Origin: Strigamia acuminata
Lineage: Eukaryota > Arthropoda > Chilopoda > Geophilomorpha > Linotaeniidae
DNA: 64,000 bases
Assembly (NCBI GenBank): GCA_949358305.1
Contig: OX442314.1
Span: 42,168,581 to 42,232,580 of the forward strand
Reading direction: 5' to 3'
Part shown: positions 1-9,740 of the stretch, one piece after another
How positions within the stretch are numbered: the stretch's first letter is position 1
Layout: the number at the start of each line of letters is the position of its first letter
Position numbers and translations under genes: made by a program
The notes under the pieces: model-generated
What the model was told of the DNA's origin: nothing
The model's input: the letters and a program-made list of their open reading frames with translations, nothing else
Database searches by the model: none

Positions 1-2040
1 CATTACACAGTGACGCATAATGATTCGTTCTGTCGAAAGACCCCGTAATTTAAGACGTGTATCCCCGTAGCCACATAAAGTAGCCACGTTGATCCAAGTC
101 GAAGCAGGAGGTTTTGTTTGTCGTGTCGTCTCGTCGGTATATCTTGAATATTTCTTTGAATTTGTCTTTCCAACGATCGTTTACTCTAATTTCAGTGGTT
201 TTTTTCTCTTAAAAGCAAACTGCATGGTCTTTCGGTCCAACAAAACGAGGTAAGTTTTCATTCTTTGATCAAACCACGGACACAATAAGCCTAAGGTTTA
301 TTGTGTTCCTGATCAAACACATTTACCGTAATTTTTAATTAATTATTAACATCCACGGTTTTTTTTATGTGTTTGCTCATTTATATTTAAGTGTTTATTA
401 CGGCCAACCGATTTTGGCACGAAATGTATAGTTTTTTGTTTTTATTTTTAAATTTTTGTTTGATATGATCCAAAATCTGTGTGACAAAGATGCAGCTTAT
501 ACTTATTTTTTAAAACAACTATGATTTTTTGATTAATTTCTGCGTTTCTTTTCAGTTGTAGACATCGATCGGTTCGTCTCGAAATGTTTTTTTTTTAGAC
601 TATCGGCACAGTTCTTTCAGGAATGTGAAAATGCGAATCTTCTTTTAGTCACGCCCGTTTTACGCCAACCACACCGAGTGGAGAAAAAAATGGTATAATC
701 GTATATAATTTGTAGCATTTTCATTTCGAGGAAAGAAAATTCTAGTTTTTACTTTTTTCTGAAAACTAAAAAATTGAAAGAAAAAATTTTTATATTTCTA
801 AGTCTCGTAAGGAGCATGTGAATGGGTGCTGAAACTTCACAATCCTACAAAAGACGGTGGATATAACTGTTCAAAACCATAAATTGATGTGTTCGCGGGG
901 GTGTAAAACCCAACTCTCTGCCTCCACGTGGTCACCCCTGGATAAACTGAGTAAGCTTGTAATCGGATCGGATAGGATCCGCACATCCGCGGATCGGGTC
1001 GGTTCGGATGCGGATGCGGATTCTTTTAAATGATCCGCCTGCGGATTCGCTTGCGGATCGGACGGGTGGCTAATCCGCGCAACCAATCCGCGGATCGGAT
1101 TGGCCAAATCCGCGGATTGATTCGAACAATCCGCAAATTTTTTTTATTTTGTTAAAAACGAGAAAATAAACAAAAAAAAGGCCAACCGGCGCACGCAGCG
1201 ACTAACAAACAATCAAAAAGGCCTAAACACCTGCCTTTTTCTCGTCCACCGATCACGACCACACCCCTGTACACCTTTTCAGCGGGTCTGGCTAATCGTA
1301 GGGCGTAAGGCGTAGGGCCTACGTAGGGCCTACGCTGTCGATCGTCGATCGTCGCCTGACGCCCGAGGTCGCAAGCGCGACCTGTTTCTCCGACTCTTCC
1401 CACCCAACAGCACCGGCGAAGACATACAGGTTTGTAATGGTGACGGGAGAACAAGAAAAAGGCGGGTGTTTAGTCGCCCGGTTCGGTTTCGGTCTTTTTC
1501 GATCGTTTATTCATCGCTGGCTGCGTGCGCCGGTTGGGCTTTTTTTTGTTTATTTTTTCGATTTTAAGTAATTTTGAATGGGGAATTTAATTGTTCAAGC
1601 AGGGAGTTGTGTCTGTGTGTTGTTTGCGCCGAAATTAGGGGAAAAAAATAATAATTAAAAAAAAAAAAAAAAAAAAAATTGATCCGCAATTGATCCGCAA
1701 TCCGCGGATTGATGGCGGATCGGATGCGGATCGGATGCGGGTATGCCGACCTGGGCATGCGGTTCGGATGCGGATCTGCATTTCTCGATCCGCACTAATT
1801 TCGGATCGGATGCAGATTTACCTGAAACCGCATCCGATCCGATCCGATTACAAGCTTAAAACTGAGCACATTACTTGTCTCGGTGAAACCAGAAGAGAGC
1901 TCTGGTCATTGGAAAAGTTCTGTCACTTATTCTAGTTGTATTGTTAGCCCACATCCAAGAAGGAATGTGGCATTTACAATTCTCATTGTATTGTTAGCCC
2001 GCAAGTCTCCATGATTGTGGCATTTACATGACAGTATTGT
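1..2040. repeat. Long dispersed repeat, copy A (split by a hAT-like element)
   Basis: Positions 1-951 plus 1859-2040 match 54830-55985 at high identity over nearly the whole length. The left edge lies outside the window. The unit contains a short ATG-led stretch (about 223-249) followed by a perfect GTAAGT donor-like site, and a TTTCTTTTCAG acceptor-like site near 545-555, so it may carry an old exon-intron-exon structure. The right end runs into imperfect tandem copies of about 55 bp (TTGTATTGTTAGCCC...GTGGCATTTACA). No protein family is recognised. It could be a duplicated gene fragment or an unclassified transposon. Confidence 0.75.
952..1858. mobile_element. Non-autonomous hAT-like DNA transposon, 907 bp
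   Basis: The ends are inverted repeats starting TAAGCTTGTAATCGGATCGG. The element is flanked by an 8-bp direct repeat AAACTGAG (944-951 and 1859-1866). The related repeat at 54830-55985 has a single AAACTGAG at 55758-55765 with no insert, which is an empty site. Eight-bp duplications are typical of hAT (and P) elements, and the TIR resembles hAT ends. Sub-terminal regions are packed with GCGGATCGGATGCGGAT-type motifs, likely transposase-binding repeats. The interior has no credible transposase; a poly-A/T run lies near 1655-1680. Confidence 0.88.
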
Positions 2041-2715
2041 AAGACTGACTTTGGCTGCTCGTTTTGACATTTAAGAATGGCGGCAATCAGGTCGGCTGGC
2101 GTGTAGGTTTTCTTCTGCGCTGGAACTTCGGTGGGGATCTCCTCTGGTCGGTCTTCAATGATTTGTTCGGGTTCGTCTTGTCGCAATTCGATCGTTAACG
2201 TCTTGTTGACGCAAATACGCTTCTCGGTAGCTTTTCCATGATCCTTGTCGTGACTCGACCGTTGACGCTCTTCTTTCGTCTCGTCGACGCAGATGCGACT
2301 CTCGGTAACTTCTCCACGATCCTCGTCCTGATTCGGCTTGTCTCAGACCTCCTCGTCGATTTGGTCGCGTGGTGGTTTGTTGTCGTGGTTGCGCCGCTTT
2401 TGGGTGTCTGTAGAAGACTTGTGGGCGCTCATTCTGATCTAAAAGATAATCCGAATTTAGTGTTTGTAATTCTTCAATCTTGGTTTCATTGGCATCTTTC
2501 AGTTTGCGACGTTTCAGGGCATACCAAATTTGACTGCCTGTTGTCCCAATCTTAATAGATGGACTAATTCTGGTGGGTCGTGTTGGAAGGTGGTTGGCTT
2601 GACTGAATCTGCCAATTGGATGGGATAAAGCTACACTTTGCCACTGTGCTAACTTGGTTAAGCAGATAGTGACTGCTGAGACTGATAACATAAAATTAAA
2701 CATCTCAACCCACAA
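1983..2715 (-). pseudogene. Arg/Ser-rich ORF pair, function unknown
   Basis: Two overlapping minus-strand reading frames (2715-2155, then 2186-1983). The first holds two imperfect copies of a roughly 30-residue unit with the pattern ES-RGSW(R/K)SYRE-(S/A)(H/Y)LR, preceded by a basic, Gln/Arg-rich stretch. The second continues acidic and Pro-rich (QDEPEQIIEDRPEEIP). The frame change between them suggests one broken gene or a missed intron. The composition resembles retrotransposon Gag tails, but no zinc knuckle or diagnostic motif is seen. No function is assigned. Confidence 0.3.
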
Positions 2716-3893
2716 TATTGGAAAATTGTGCTTTTTTGAAAGTTGGAAGCAAACAGTTCCGCCAAGAGCGATTCCCTAGTCGGTTTTTCCTTGTTCTGCA
2801 CACTGCATCTCCTCTGCAAACCTGGAGCGTTGCATAGGACCGAACCAATAATTTTTCGCCATTTCTATTTCTTCTGTTTTCAATGGTCCGACGAATGACC
2901 GTTGGTTTTTCGCGTTACGTACAAAGCGCAGAATCCACTCTGCAATTCGGACTATTCGAATCCAGCTGCTGTAATTTTCTGCGTCGAAAATATGTTCGGT
3001 TTGATATGTGACCGAGTTAGGTTGACGTGAGTGTTATTTTCTTCTAACTGTTCGAAGTCGGCATCTTTTTCGTCGTACAATCCTTGGGTCACTCGGGCCT
3101 TTCCACCATTCGTTGTCTTGTACTATTGCTATATTTGGCTACTGTTATTCTGTTTAATCGTTGCCTGGATGACTTTGCGGAATCCATTTGCTACATCATC
3201 CAATTGACACTTGAAGTCCCTGAATTTGTCTGAGTGCCATTGCATCATTGGGGTACAAATAATTTTTAAATTTTTTGTCCAACAACCAATGAGAATATCC
3301 TACAACACTGCTTGAAAATTAATATTTACAAATTGTAAATTTCTTGTAAACATATTGTAAACATCAACTTTACATATCATTAACTGCGTTTACAATGATT
3401 GTTAAATACGGAATTTAACAAGGATTTATCATCTTGTAAACAGACACTTTACAAACATATTTTACTGCATATTTACAACAAGTTTAATTAAGTTTGTCAT
3501 GATATTTACAGTAAATTTAAATTGAATTTACAGTACATTTCCTAATGAATAGTGAGTTTAACATTAAATTTTCTAAAGATTTTAATCATCTTTCCAGAAA
3601 ATTTTCTGTAAATTTCCACAAACATTCCAGGAAATTTAAGTGAACTTTTTAACCTTTATTGCATATTTACGACATTAAATGTGGAAAAAAAGATTTTAAT
3701 TTTGATTCAGGTCTGAAAGTGTTTTTAAAAAATGTAAAATAAATAACCACCATCAATCATAAATAATTGAAAATATTCTTTTAATTGAAATTTTTTTTAC
3801 ATTTTTTTGAAAACATAGTTGGGAGAATGAAAATATATTAATGTGGCCAACTGTTTTTAATCATTTGAAAAGTTAGGAAAACCACATCAAAAC
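2716..3893. other. AT-rich region without recognisable gene
   Basis: No convincing coding frame. From about 3300 to 3660 the sequence is a loose series of TTTACA / TGTAAA words (for example ATTTACAGTAAATTT), giving many short imperfect inverted repeats. It looks like decayed repetitive DNA. Confidence 0.5.
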
Positions 3894-4166
3894 CTAACTT
3901 ATATGATTTAATTTAACTGTCCAAGCAGGTGCATTTTTAGGAGGACATGAATTGCTATATTTGGCAGCTGTTACTCGGTGTACACTGTACGTGTCTCTTG
4001 GCAAAAGGTTCAAAACCTTGAACGTACCATCAGTATCGTTCTGGAAATACTGCGACGTCCATTTGGGAACCAGGATCAGAAGAGTCGACTGGTCCTGGTG
4101 CAACTTCTGCAGGATCCTTGGAATCAAGCTAAAAGGAGGAAAAGTGCAAGCAAAAATTTTTTCCAA
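3894..4166 (-). pseudogene. DIRS/Ngaro-like retrotransposon pol fragment
   Basis: The minus-strand frame reads LIPRILQKLHQDQSTLLILVP followed by KWTSQYF. This resembles the linker after the reverse transcriptase of DIRS-type (tyrosine-recombinase) retrotransposons, where a conserved L-(I/V)-x-(R/K)-(I/V)L-x-K-(hydrophobic)-x-x-D-x-A/S-x-x-(hydrophobic)-(hydrophobic)-VP-x-W pattern lies next to the RNase H region. Only about 60 residues are recognisable. No flanking inverted or split repeats were found, so it is a relic. The family assignment rests on a short motif. Confidence 0.4.
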
Positions 4167-4528
4167 GAGTGAGGTAATGCATCTATCTTATAACTTATAA
4201 GCAAAGGGGTCTGAGCTCCAATAAAAATATTTTGACAACTTTTGTTGCATTTGTTGCAACGTCCCTGCTGCTTTGATTTTGTTTCTACAATTATAGGGTC
4301 TAAATTCAAACTTGGAGCGATTGTTTCAATTGCAGTCATTATTTTGAAGTGCAGCTTACGTGACTTCCATCTCCTCTCAACATGATCTCTCACAAGATCG
4401 AGAGCCAGTTGAGTTAGTAATACACGACGTCCACAAGAAGTATTTTGTTGCCATTTAGGATTATTTTTCTTCCAAATAATCAATGCATTGAGGACCGCAG
4501 TGTCAATCATATAAAAAAAAAATTTCAT
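4124..4528 (-). pseudogene. piggyBac-like transposase C-terminal fragment
   Basis: The protein begins KFFFYMIDTAVLNALIIWKK, which matches the end of the DDE_Tnp_1_7 (piggyBac) domain, where a lysine/aromatic run is followed by a (M/L)-(I/L)D-x-A-(V/L)-x-NA/S-(hydrophobic)-I segment. A basic RR-L-x-x-LA-x-(D/E)-L helix follows, and then a short Cys-rich stretch, GRCNKCNKSC, like the start of the piggyBac cysteine-rich tail. The catalytic aspartates and all upstream sequence are missing, so this is a fragment. It overlaps the DIRS-like fragment in another frame, which suggests a junction of two relics. Confidence 0.45.
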
Positions 4529-4678
4529 TGGTTATCACCGTGATGCTCTTTGGCACGAGTAAGTCGCAAAGAGACGTAACCTCTTTTAACCCATCATCTT
4601 TAATTTCTTAATTTTCTGACACATCCTGATGATATTTGTGTAGTATAAACATTATAAAAATCCACTATGCAGTTATGT

Positions 4679-5308
4679 TCATACCAGGCTTCTAATTTTG
4701 GAAAAGAAATTCTCCAAGCAGTCTTGATTTAACCGACTTGTAAATAAGTAAGTGCCTTGGACAGTTTGGAAGTACTTGTACAATCCACGCAGTTCCAAAA
4801 CCGCTCGCGCCTGCGACTCGGGCCAACCATGTTCGGTTCGGGCCACCGTATAGAAGAATTGGCGCCAGAGATTTGGGTCGGCCTGCATATAGGTTGTCCG
4901 CATGCTGACGTGTCGGGCGCTGCCAGTCCAGGGTCCCGAACGGAAATGCCTCATTAAAACTTTTCTGAAATGGAAGCATGGACTTCTTTTTTTTTTCAAT
5001 ACGAAGTTTGGCCACAACTTGCTTTAGCAATTCCAGGCATTGGTTTTGATTGGTGAATTCCATTCCAAATCTATTTTTGCCACTATTTTTCTTATCAATA
5101 GGCATGCGTGATTTTAGGACATCAAAGCCACCATTAAAAATTTTAATAAAATAAATGTCCTATTAGAGAAAAGCTGGACTGCTTTTCTAACATTTGGACG
5201 TTGTTGCCTGCTGACAGTCAAATGAGTGGTGTTCAAATGGAAAGTTAATTTTAATTCCCCATCTTCATTGAGCATGGTCCTTTTCAATCCCAATGTTTCT
5301 GGTAGCAT
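4679..5308 (-). pseudogene. P-element/THAP9-like transposase fragment
   Basis: The frame at 5017-4679 contains LFTSRLNQDCLENFFSKIRS, matching the C-terminal P-element/THAP9 signature (a T-x-R-L-NQD-x-LE-x-FFS-x-IR pattern). Upstream frames (5105-4692 and 5308-5114) supply QCLELLKQVV and VRKAVQLFSNRT, the latter resembling the segment before it in the same family. Three frames are needed to follow the homology, so there are at least two frameshifts. No 31-bp-type terminal repeats were found. It is a decayed relic, inactive by inspection. Confidence 0.6.
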
Positions 5309-5930
5309 CCACAGGATTTGGAAAGAAAGACTTCTCCAATGTCATGTGCAAGTCAATTCCAAACTTTACTATTTTTTCCATCCATGTCATTCACTACACC
5401 AACAAACCTGGTTTTGTTCCTCTTGTTATCGGATATGTTTCTGTTTGAACCACTTTCTTTCTTTTTATATATAAAATATTAGAATGTAATCTGTATTGCC
5501 AGATCTCACCATTCTCACACTGCATTTCTAATTCATTGCAGACATGTTTAACAAGCTTAGGAAAATCCAATTAATTTAATAAATTAAACCAGGTGTTACT
5601 TCTGGCTTTATGTTATGTAAGTTGGAATAAAACCTATTCCAACCAGAAACAGAACAAATTCAATATTAAAAGAAAAGAGGACTGAAAACACAGCAGGAAT
5701 CCCCCATAACCGTTTATTCGATATGTGTTACTGCTAAATTGTGGCAATGTTTGTGGGAAATGAGCTGGAAACATGGCCGCTCAAGTTAATAATAGGCGCT
5801 TTTATTTTTGTTCATAACGTTCATATGATGGGTGCCAACAAAACAGTAGATTCGCACATTTTAAGACAACACATTACCTCTCACTCAGGTATAAAACCGT
5901 TCAATTGCCATCGTTGGACATGGTGTTACG
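5309..5930. other. AT-rich spacer, nothing recognised
   Basis: Several short open frames exist on both strands, but none has a family motif. The minus strand near 5340-5470 may still be decayed P-like sequence. Confidence 0.35.
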
Positions 5931-6790
5931 TACTACGAGCGACATGGGTTGGCGCGACAGTGAAATTCGCTCCTACGCATCTTGGAAACTAGGTAACGGA
6001 TGCGGTAGCGCGATGTCGCTATTAATCATGCCGGTGTTATGGCCTGACGCGACACCGTGAAGTTTACATACAATTTTATGAAATAGCGCGACATTTTGGT
6101 ATTACCTGGCGCGACACGTCAAAATGTACAACATTTTTCGTTTTTTCGGTTTTTGCTTAATGGAAATAAATGCCACATTATTAACAATATGTTACTAATC
6201 ATTTCCACACATTTTAAACAAGCTTAAATAAAATTTAAACAATTTTTACGTGTTCTACAGAGTCGCCGGAAATAGCTTGCATGATGCCGTCAAAACGTCT
6301 CCGTTTGCGGCACAAAAAACACTATGATTCCGTCCCTCACTTGTGCTATAGATTTTGAAGCTTTCCTGCTTCGCAAATTCACGTAAAAGCCACAAGAGCG
6401 GCCCTACAATGCGACGAGGGTTACCACGGGAGTCTAAAAATATGTTTGTATTGTTCAACAAATATCGTGTGTCGCGCCAACCCATGTTGTGGTTATTCGT
6501 TGTAGCGACGTCGCCACAACGAATAACCACGACATGGGTTGGCGCGATATCGCTACATCGAATGTTGGACGTATCCACGATCGCGACGTCGCGCCAACCC
6601 ATGTCGCGCCCAGTACAGCGGCCCTTGGACATGTTATAATAATTGCGCGATGACGAGAGAGGTCGCAATAACAACGAGATTTTATGTCGATCTCGTTGTT
6701 ACTGCACAAGAACGAGTGAAGTATTTGTATATCAATAATAATTGCGCTATGACGAGAAAGGTTGCAATGGATGAAACTATTTAACAGCAG
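5931..6790. repeat. Block of CATGGGTTGGCGCGAC hairpin repeats
   Basis: The word ATGGGTTGGCGCGA or its complement occurs at about 5945, 6473, 6532 and 6592. Positions 6473-6545 form a nearly perfect hairpin: the arm CGCGCCAACCCATG..GTGGTTATTCGTTG is mirrored after a short GTAGCGACGTCG loop. A second hairpin spans about 6530-6608. Further on, GCGCGATGACGAGAGAGG (6646) and GCGCTATGACGAGAAAGG (6746) form a direct repeat pair with a TCTCGTTGTTA/TAACAACGAGA inverted repeat between them. The open frames here simply read through the repeats. Confidence 0.7.
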
Positions 6791-7183
6791 CACCCTGCAT
6801 TCGATCCACCAAATGTTGTTCGCGCATCATGGGTGGAAGTCCATTTATCTCATCCTGTAAAAGATCTGGAACCTGGATATAGATGAGAGGAATGATATCC
6901 ACAGTTGGGTATATCCACTGTCGTGGCGTCACTCGGTTGTCGTGCGCAATTCTTTGTGCGCGGTGCCAATACCAAAAGTGCGCCGTTCGACAAAATCAAT
7001 GTTGCTTTAAATCAATGATTTCATTCATTCGCATCCTCTTTTTTCCACTTGGTGTTGATTTATTTTGCTACGATATTCACATCGTGCGGTCGTGGTTGCT
7101 TTCGACTTGATTTTCCTTCATTTCCTCTGGATTTTTTAATAATATTTTTATATTTACTTTTTTCAAAACTGACAAGCTTTCAG
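6791..7183. other. Spacer without recognised gene
   Basis: A small region with no supported coding sequence. The 5-prime part contains CCACAGTTGGGTATATCCAC near 6900 and then AT-rich DNA. Confidence 0.35.
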
Positions 7184-7507
7184 CTAAGTTATGTGCAATG
7201 TGACTATTGCAGGATTCTTGCAGGTGTCCACATTAAAAACATTATGGCTATTCTTTTCCAATGAAAATAAAATCCCCAAACCTAAATTTAGATTGCTACC
7301 AGACTTGAGTGTGACTGATGAGATGTCAGTTAGTTGGTAATAACTTTCATCAAAGCATTTCACAATTGAGTCGTCTCTACCGTTTCTTTTTCTAGATTTA
7401 GAAGTAAATTTAACAGTTTTTATAATACAATTTCTAAAACCAATAACATTTGTAACTTTTTCATGACAAAACTCTTTTAAAATAGATGTATACTTATTGT
7501 CTGACAT
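7184..7507 (-). pseudogene. CACTA/EnSpm-type transposon C-terminal fragment, copy 1
   Basis: The frame includes VTNVIGFRNCIIKTVKFTSK, SRKRNGRDDSIVKCFDESYY and QLTDISSVTLKSGSNLNLGL. The same peptide recurs at 16161-16553 with few changes (FDGSYY for FDESYY). The pattern (RDDS-x-(V/I)...(F/D)-G-x-Y-x-(Q/L)) resembles the tail that follows the DUF4218-like domain in CACTA/EnSpm proteins, and a matching DUF4218-like piece is present at 60207-60974. The open frame ends about 20 codons into unrelated sequence, so it is truncated. The assignment rests on weak similarity and on co-occurrence. Confidence 0.4.
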
Positions 7508-7631
7508 ATAATTATAACAGCTCCAGTTTTACATGAATTTAAACATTTTTTATATTGAAACAAGGTAAAAAAAAATTGTCCTTTTCTTTGGTAATTACGG
7601 GTTCATGGGCCGCACCGGTTCTACGGTGGAC

Positions 7632-7976
7632 CTATAAGGTGGCCGGCAAGAGAGACTTCTCGGTATATTTATAATAATTTTTTAAATATGTATAAAACTC
7701 TTTCTTGTGGGGAAGACCGGCCATGTAGGACCGAGTTTCTGGATTCATTGGGACATTAGGAAAGTTATCACTGATATTCTTGTAGATCTGTGCGACTCTA
7801 TTTGGAGATGGGCTGTGAGTAGCGCTACGATGGCGGTGACGACTCGTAGATCTGTTACGACTTACGCTACAATGTCCTCGCCGACTTGTAGTTTGGTTGC
7901 GACGACGACGACTCGGAGATGTGCTGTGGGTAATGCGACGATTTCCGTGCCGGCTAGGACTAACGCTAACTGACAT
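7632..7976 (-). CDS. Arg/Ser-rich ORF of unknown function
   Basis: A 114-codon ORF. The first half is an Arg/Ser/His-rich low-complexity stretch (SPSRRRRNQTTSRR and similar). The second half is ordinary protein sequence (IYKNISDNFPNVPMNPETRS, YMAGLPHKKEFYTYLKNYYK). It ends eleven bases beyond the start of the neighbouring Helitron-like fragment on the same strand. No family is recognised. It may be an accessory or capsid-like protein of the surrounding mobile DNA, but that is a guess. Confidence 0.3.
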   Translation of the reverse strand: MSVSVSPSRHGNRRITHSTSPSRRRRNQTTSRRGHCSVSRNRSTSRHRHRSATHSPSPNRVAQIYKNISDNFPNVPMNPETRSYMAGLPHKKEFYTYLKNYYKYTEKSLLPATL

Positions 7977-8274
7977 ACAGGTCAGAACGGAGTTTATCTT
8001 GGTTGTAGATGTGAAAAGTTAATCTGTCGTTTTCGACAGTCAAATAACAGTCAACAAGGTGTTGTTGAAACAGTTTCCCGGCGCGTAAGATCTGATTGAA
8101 TTCATTGCGAATGGCAATTCTGTACCAATAAAATTGTAGAGGGCTTATTCGGGGTGGGTTCTTTTTCTTTTTCTTTTTTTTTGCAGTTATTTGAACATTT
8201 ATTGCATTTTCTTCCGTAATCATGGCGTTTACTTCAGCATTTACCGCAGTAATTTCCACCACCTCTTCTCCCAA
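7966..8274 (-). pseudogene. Helitron_like_N domain fragment
   Basis: After a Lys-rich run the frame reads PLQFYWYRIAIRNEFNQILR followed by AGKLFQQHLVDCYLTVENDR and LTFHIYNQDKLRSDLY. This matches the Helitron-like N-terminal domain (an F-x-x-YR-x-x-(I/L)R-x-x-FN-x-(I/L)(L/H)-x-(G/A)G-(K/R)LFQQ-x-(L/V)VD-x-Y pattern followed by N-x-x-(K/Q)-LR-x-(D/E)-LY). Rep HUH motifs and helicase motifs do not follow before the stop codon, so only about 75 residues of a RepHel-like protein survive. Rolling-circle termini (5-prime TC, 3-prime CTRR hairpin) were not identified. Confidence 0.55.
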
Positions 8275-8429
8275 ATCTACATCTGCATGTAGAATTACTG
8301 GTAATTACATCGTAATTTTTGCAATTTTGTCCATTTTGTGTACTTATTTGTTTATTTTTTATTTTTTTGGCTTTTTCTGGTTTCGGCCGTTGCAAGATTC
8401 ATACAGTCAAACCATTTATTCATTATTTC

Positions 8430-8740
8430 TAAAAAAAAACACAGTTTCTGATGCTTCTTCACCCATCTATTCTTTCAGCACTTGGCTTGCCAACCTCACA
8501 TTCATTTCCGAATGAGGTGTTAAAAAACATGTTCCCTAGTGAGATGCCATGTGATTTGGTATTTGGTGGCTTCTGACTTGACAAAAGTGTTTTTTCAATA
8601 GATGTGGAGCATATACATATATTTTACATTCATATGGCAGATCATCACTTGAATTTCGTCTAAAATGTTTCCTGTTGACAGCTCTAACTTTACAACATGA
8701 TCAAAGCATGGAATTCGTCTAAGCAGTAAATTTTCAAATT
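8430..8740. repeat. Dispersed repeat with hAT-like relic, deleted copy
   Basis: Matches 63470-63870 closely from the GATGCTTCTTCACCCATC region onward. Relative to that copy it lacks about 105 bp after a run of T (near 8596) and about 21 bp at GTTGACAGCTC (near 8678). The end corresponds on the minus strand to the hAT transposase motif seen in full at 63715-63921. Confidence 0.7.
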
Positions 8741-8968
8741 AAATTGCACTTTGTGACTGATTTATTTTATTTGTAAAGTGCAAAGTCACCGTAAATTTTC
8801 ATATTAAATTGTACTGTGTGACTGATTTATTTTATTTGTAAAGTTAATAAATAACTAAATAATTTACCAAATACTTACGTTGAAAGTTGAAATTTGCAGA
8901 TAAAATCAAACAATCAGTAACATGTACAAGTAAAAATAAAAATTTAATAACAATAACAATTAAATAAA

Positions 8969-9160
8969 TCAACACAAAAACTGAAATCTGGGGAAAAAAA
9001 ACAAAAAAAAAACAGACATGTTTTCATTTTTTAAATACTCTGTATACCTGGCTTCTTCCTGTGGAAAACGAAAAAATGATAATTTAGGATGTGTTCTTTT
9101 ACACTTTTTACAGTTATTGGCACTGCAATAATGTCCAACCACCAGGAACGATGTCATGGG
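8969..9160 (-). pseudogene. THAP-type zinc finger fragment
   Basis: The minus frame encodes VVGHYCSANNCKKCKRTHP followed by KLSFFRFPQEEARYTEYL. C-x-(A/V)-x-x-C followed by S-FF-(R/K)-FP is the opening of a C2CH THAP domain, the DNA-binding module common in P-element and some Harbinger/ISL2EU transposases. The later Cys-His pair is not seen before the frame degrades. It directly overlaps the C-terminal end of the HARBI1 relic in another frame, which is not the normal N-terminal position, so rearrangement is likely. Confidence 0.55.
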
Positions 9161-9484
9161 TCGTATCATTCTCCTGATCGACATATCCACGTGGAATATA
9201 TTCATTACATTTTTTAGAGATGAGTAGATTGTGTAAAACAATTGCTGCCATTACCATCACATCATTCGTTTCTTCTGAGCATGTCAGCTCCGACCTAAAC
9301 ATTCGAAATCGGTTGGCTAAAATTCCAAACAAATTTTCCACAACTTCGTCTAACCCGACATATTCTATAGTTGAAAACTTTTTGCTGCTGTGGTAAAATA
9401 TTGCCTTTGAAAGGGTGCATCAAATCCTTTCGTAGTGGAAACGCCTGATCTCCGATAAAGAAATGAGGGAACGGCTGTGATGTC

Positions 9485-9651
9485 TGTAATGTCTGTAAAT
9501 GCCCATAAATACACAAGAGCACCTGGGATAGCAATGTTTATTCATTCGTAACTAACATCGGAATGTCCTCTCGGACTCAGCCTACATTCAAAGTAATCTC
9601 GAACCCTTTATGCCGCCCTCTAGTGGCCGCACATTATATTACAATATTACA
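9485..9651 (-). repeat. 3-prime LTR of the compact Ty3 element
   Basis: 167 bp, same sequence as 12772-12938, with TG/CA ends. Lies downstream of pol in the minus orientation. Confidence 0.95.
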
Positions 9652-9666
9652 CCCCTCCCCTTCTCC
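9652..9666 (-). promoter_or_regulatory. Polypurine tract
   Basis: On the minus strand GGAGAAGGGGAGGGG directly precedes the 3-prime LTR. This is the expected position of the plus-strand priming site of an LTR retrotransposon. Confidence 0.85.
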
Positions 9667-9740
9667 AAAACAACAACAACAATTCAACAAAACACATACA
9701 ATAAAAAATCAAAAATAAAACAAATCCGGTAGTTCCTGAA

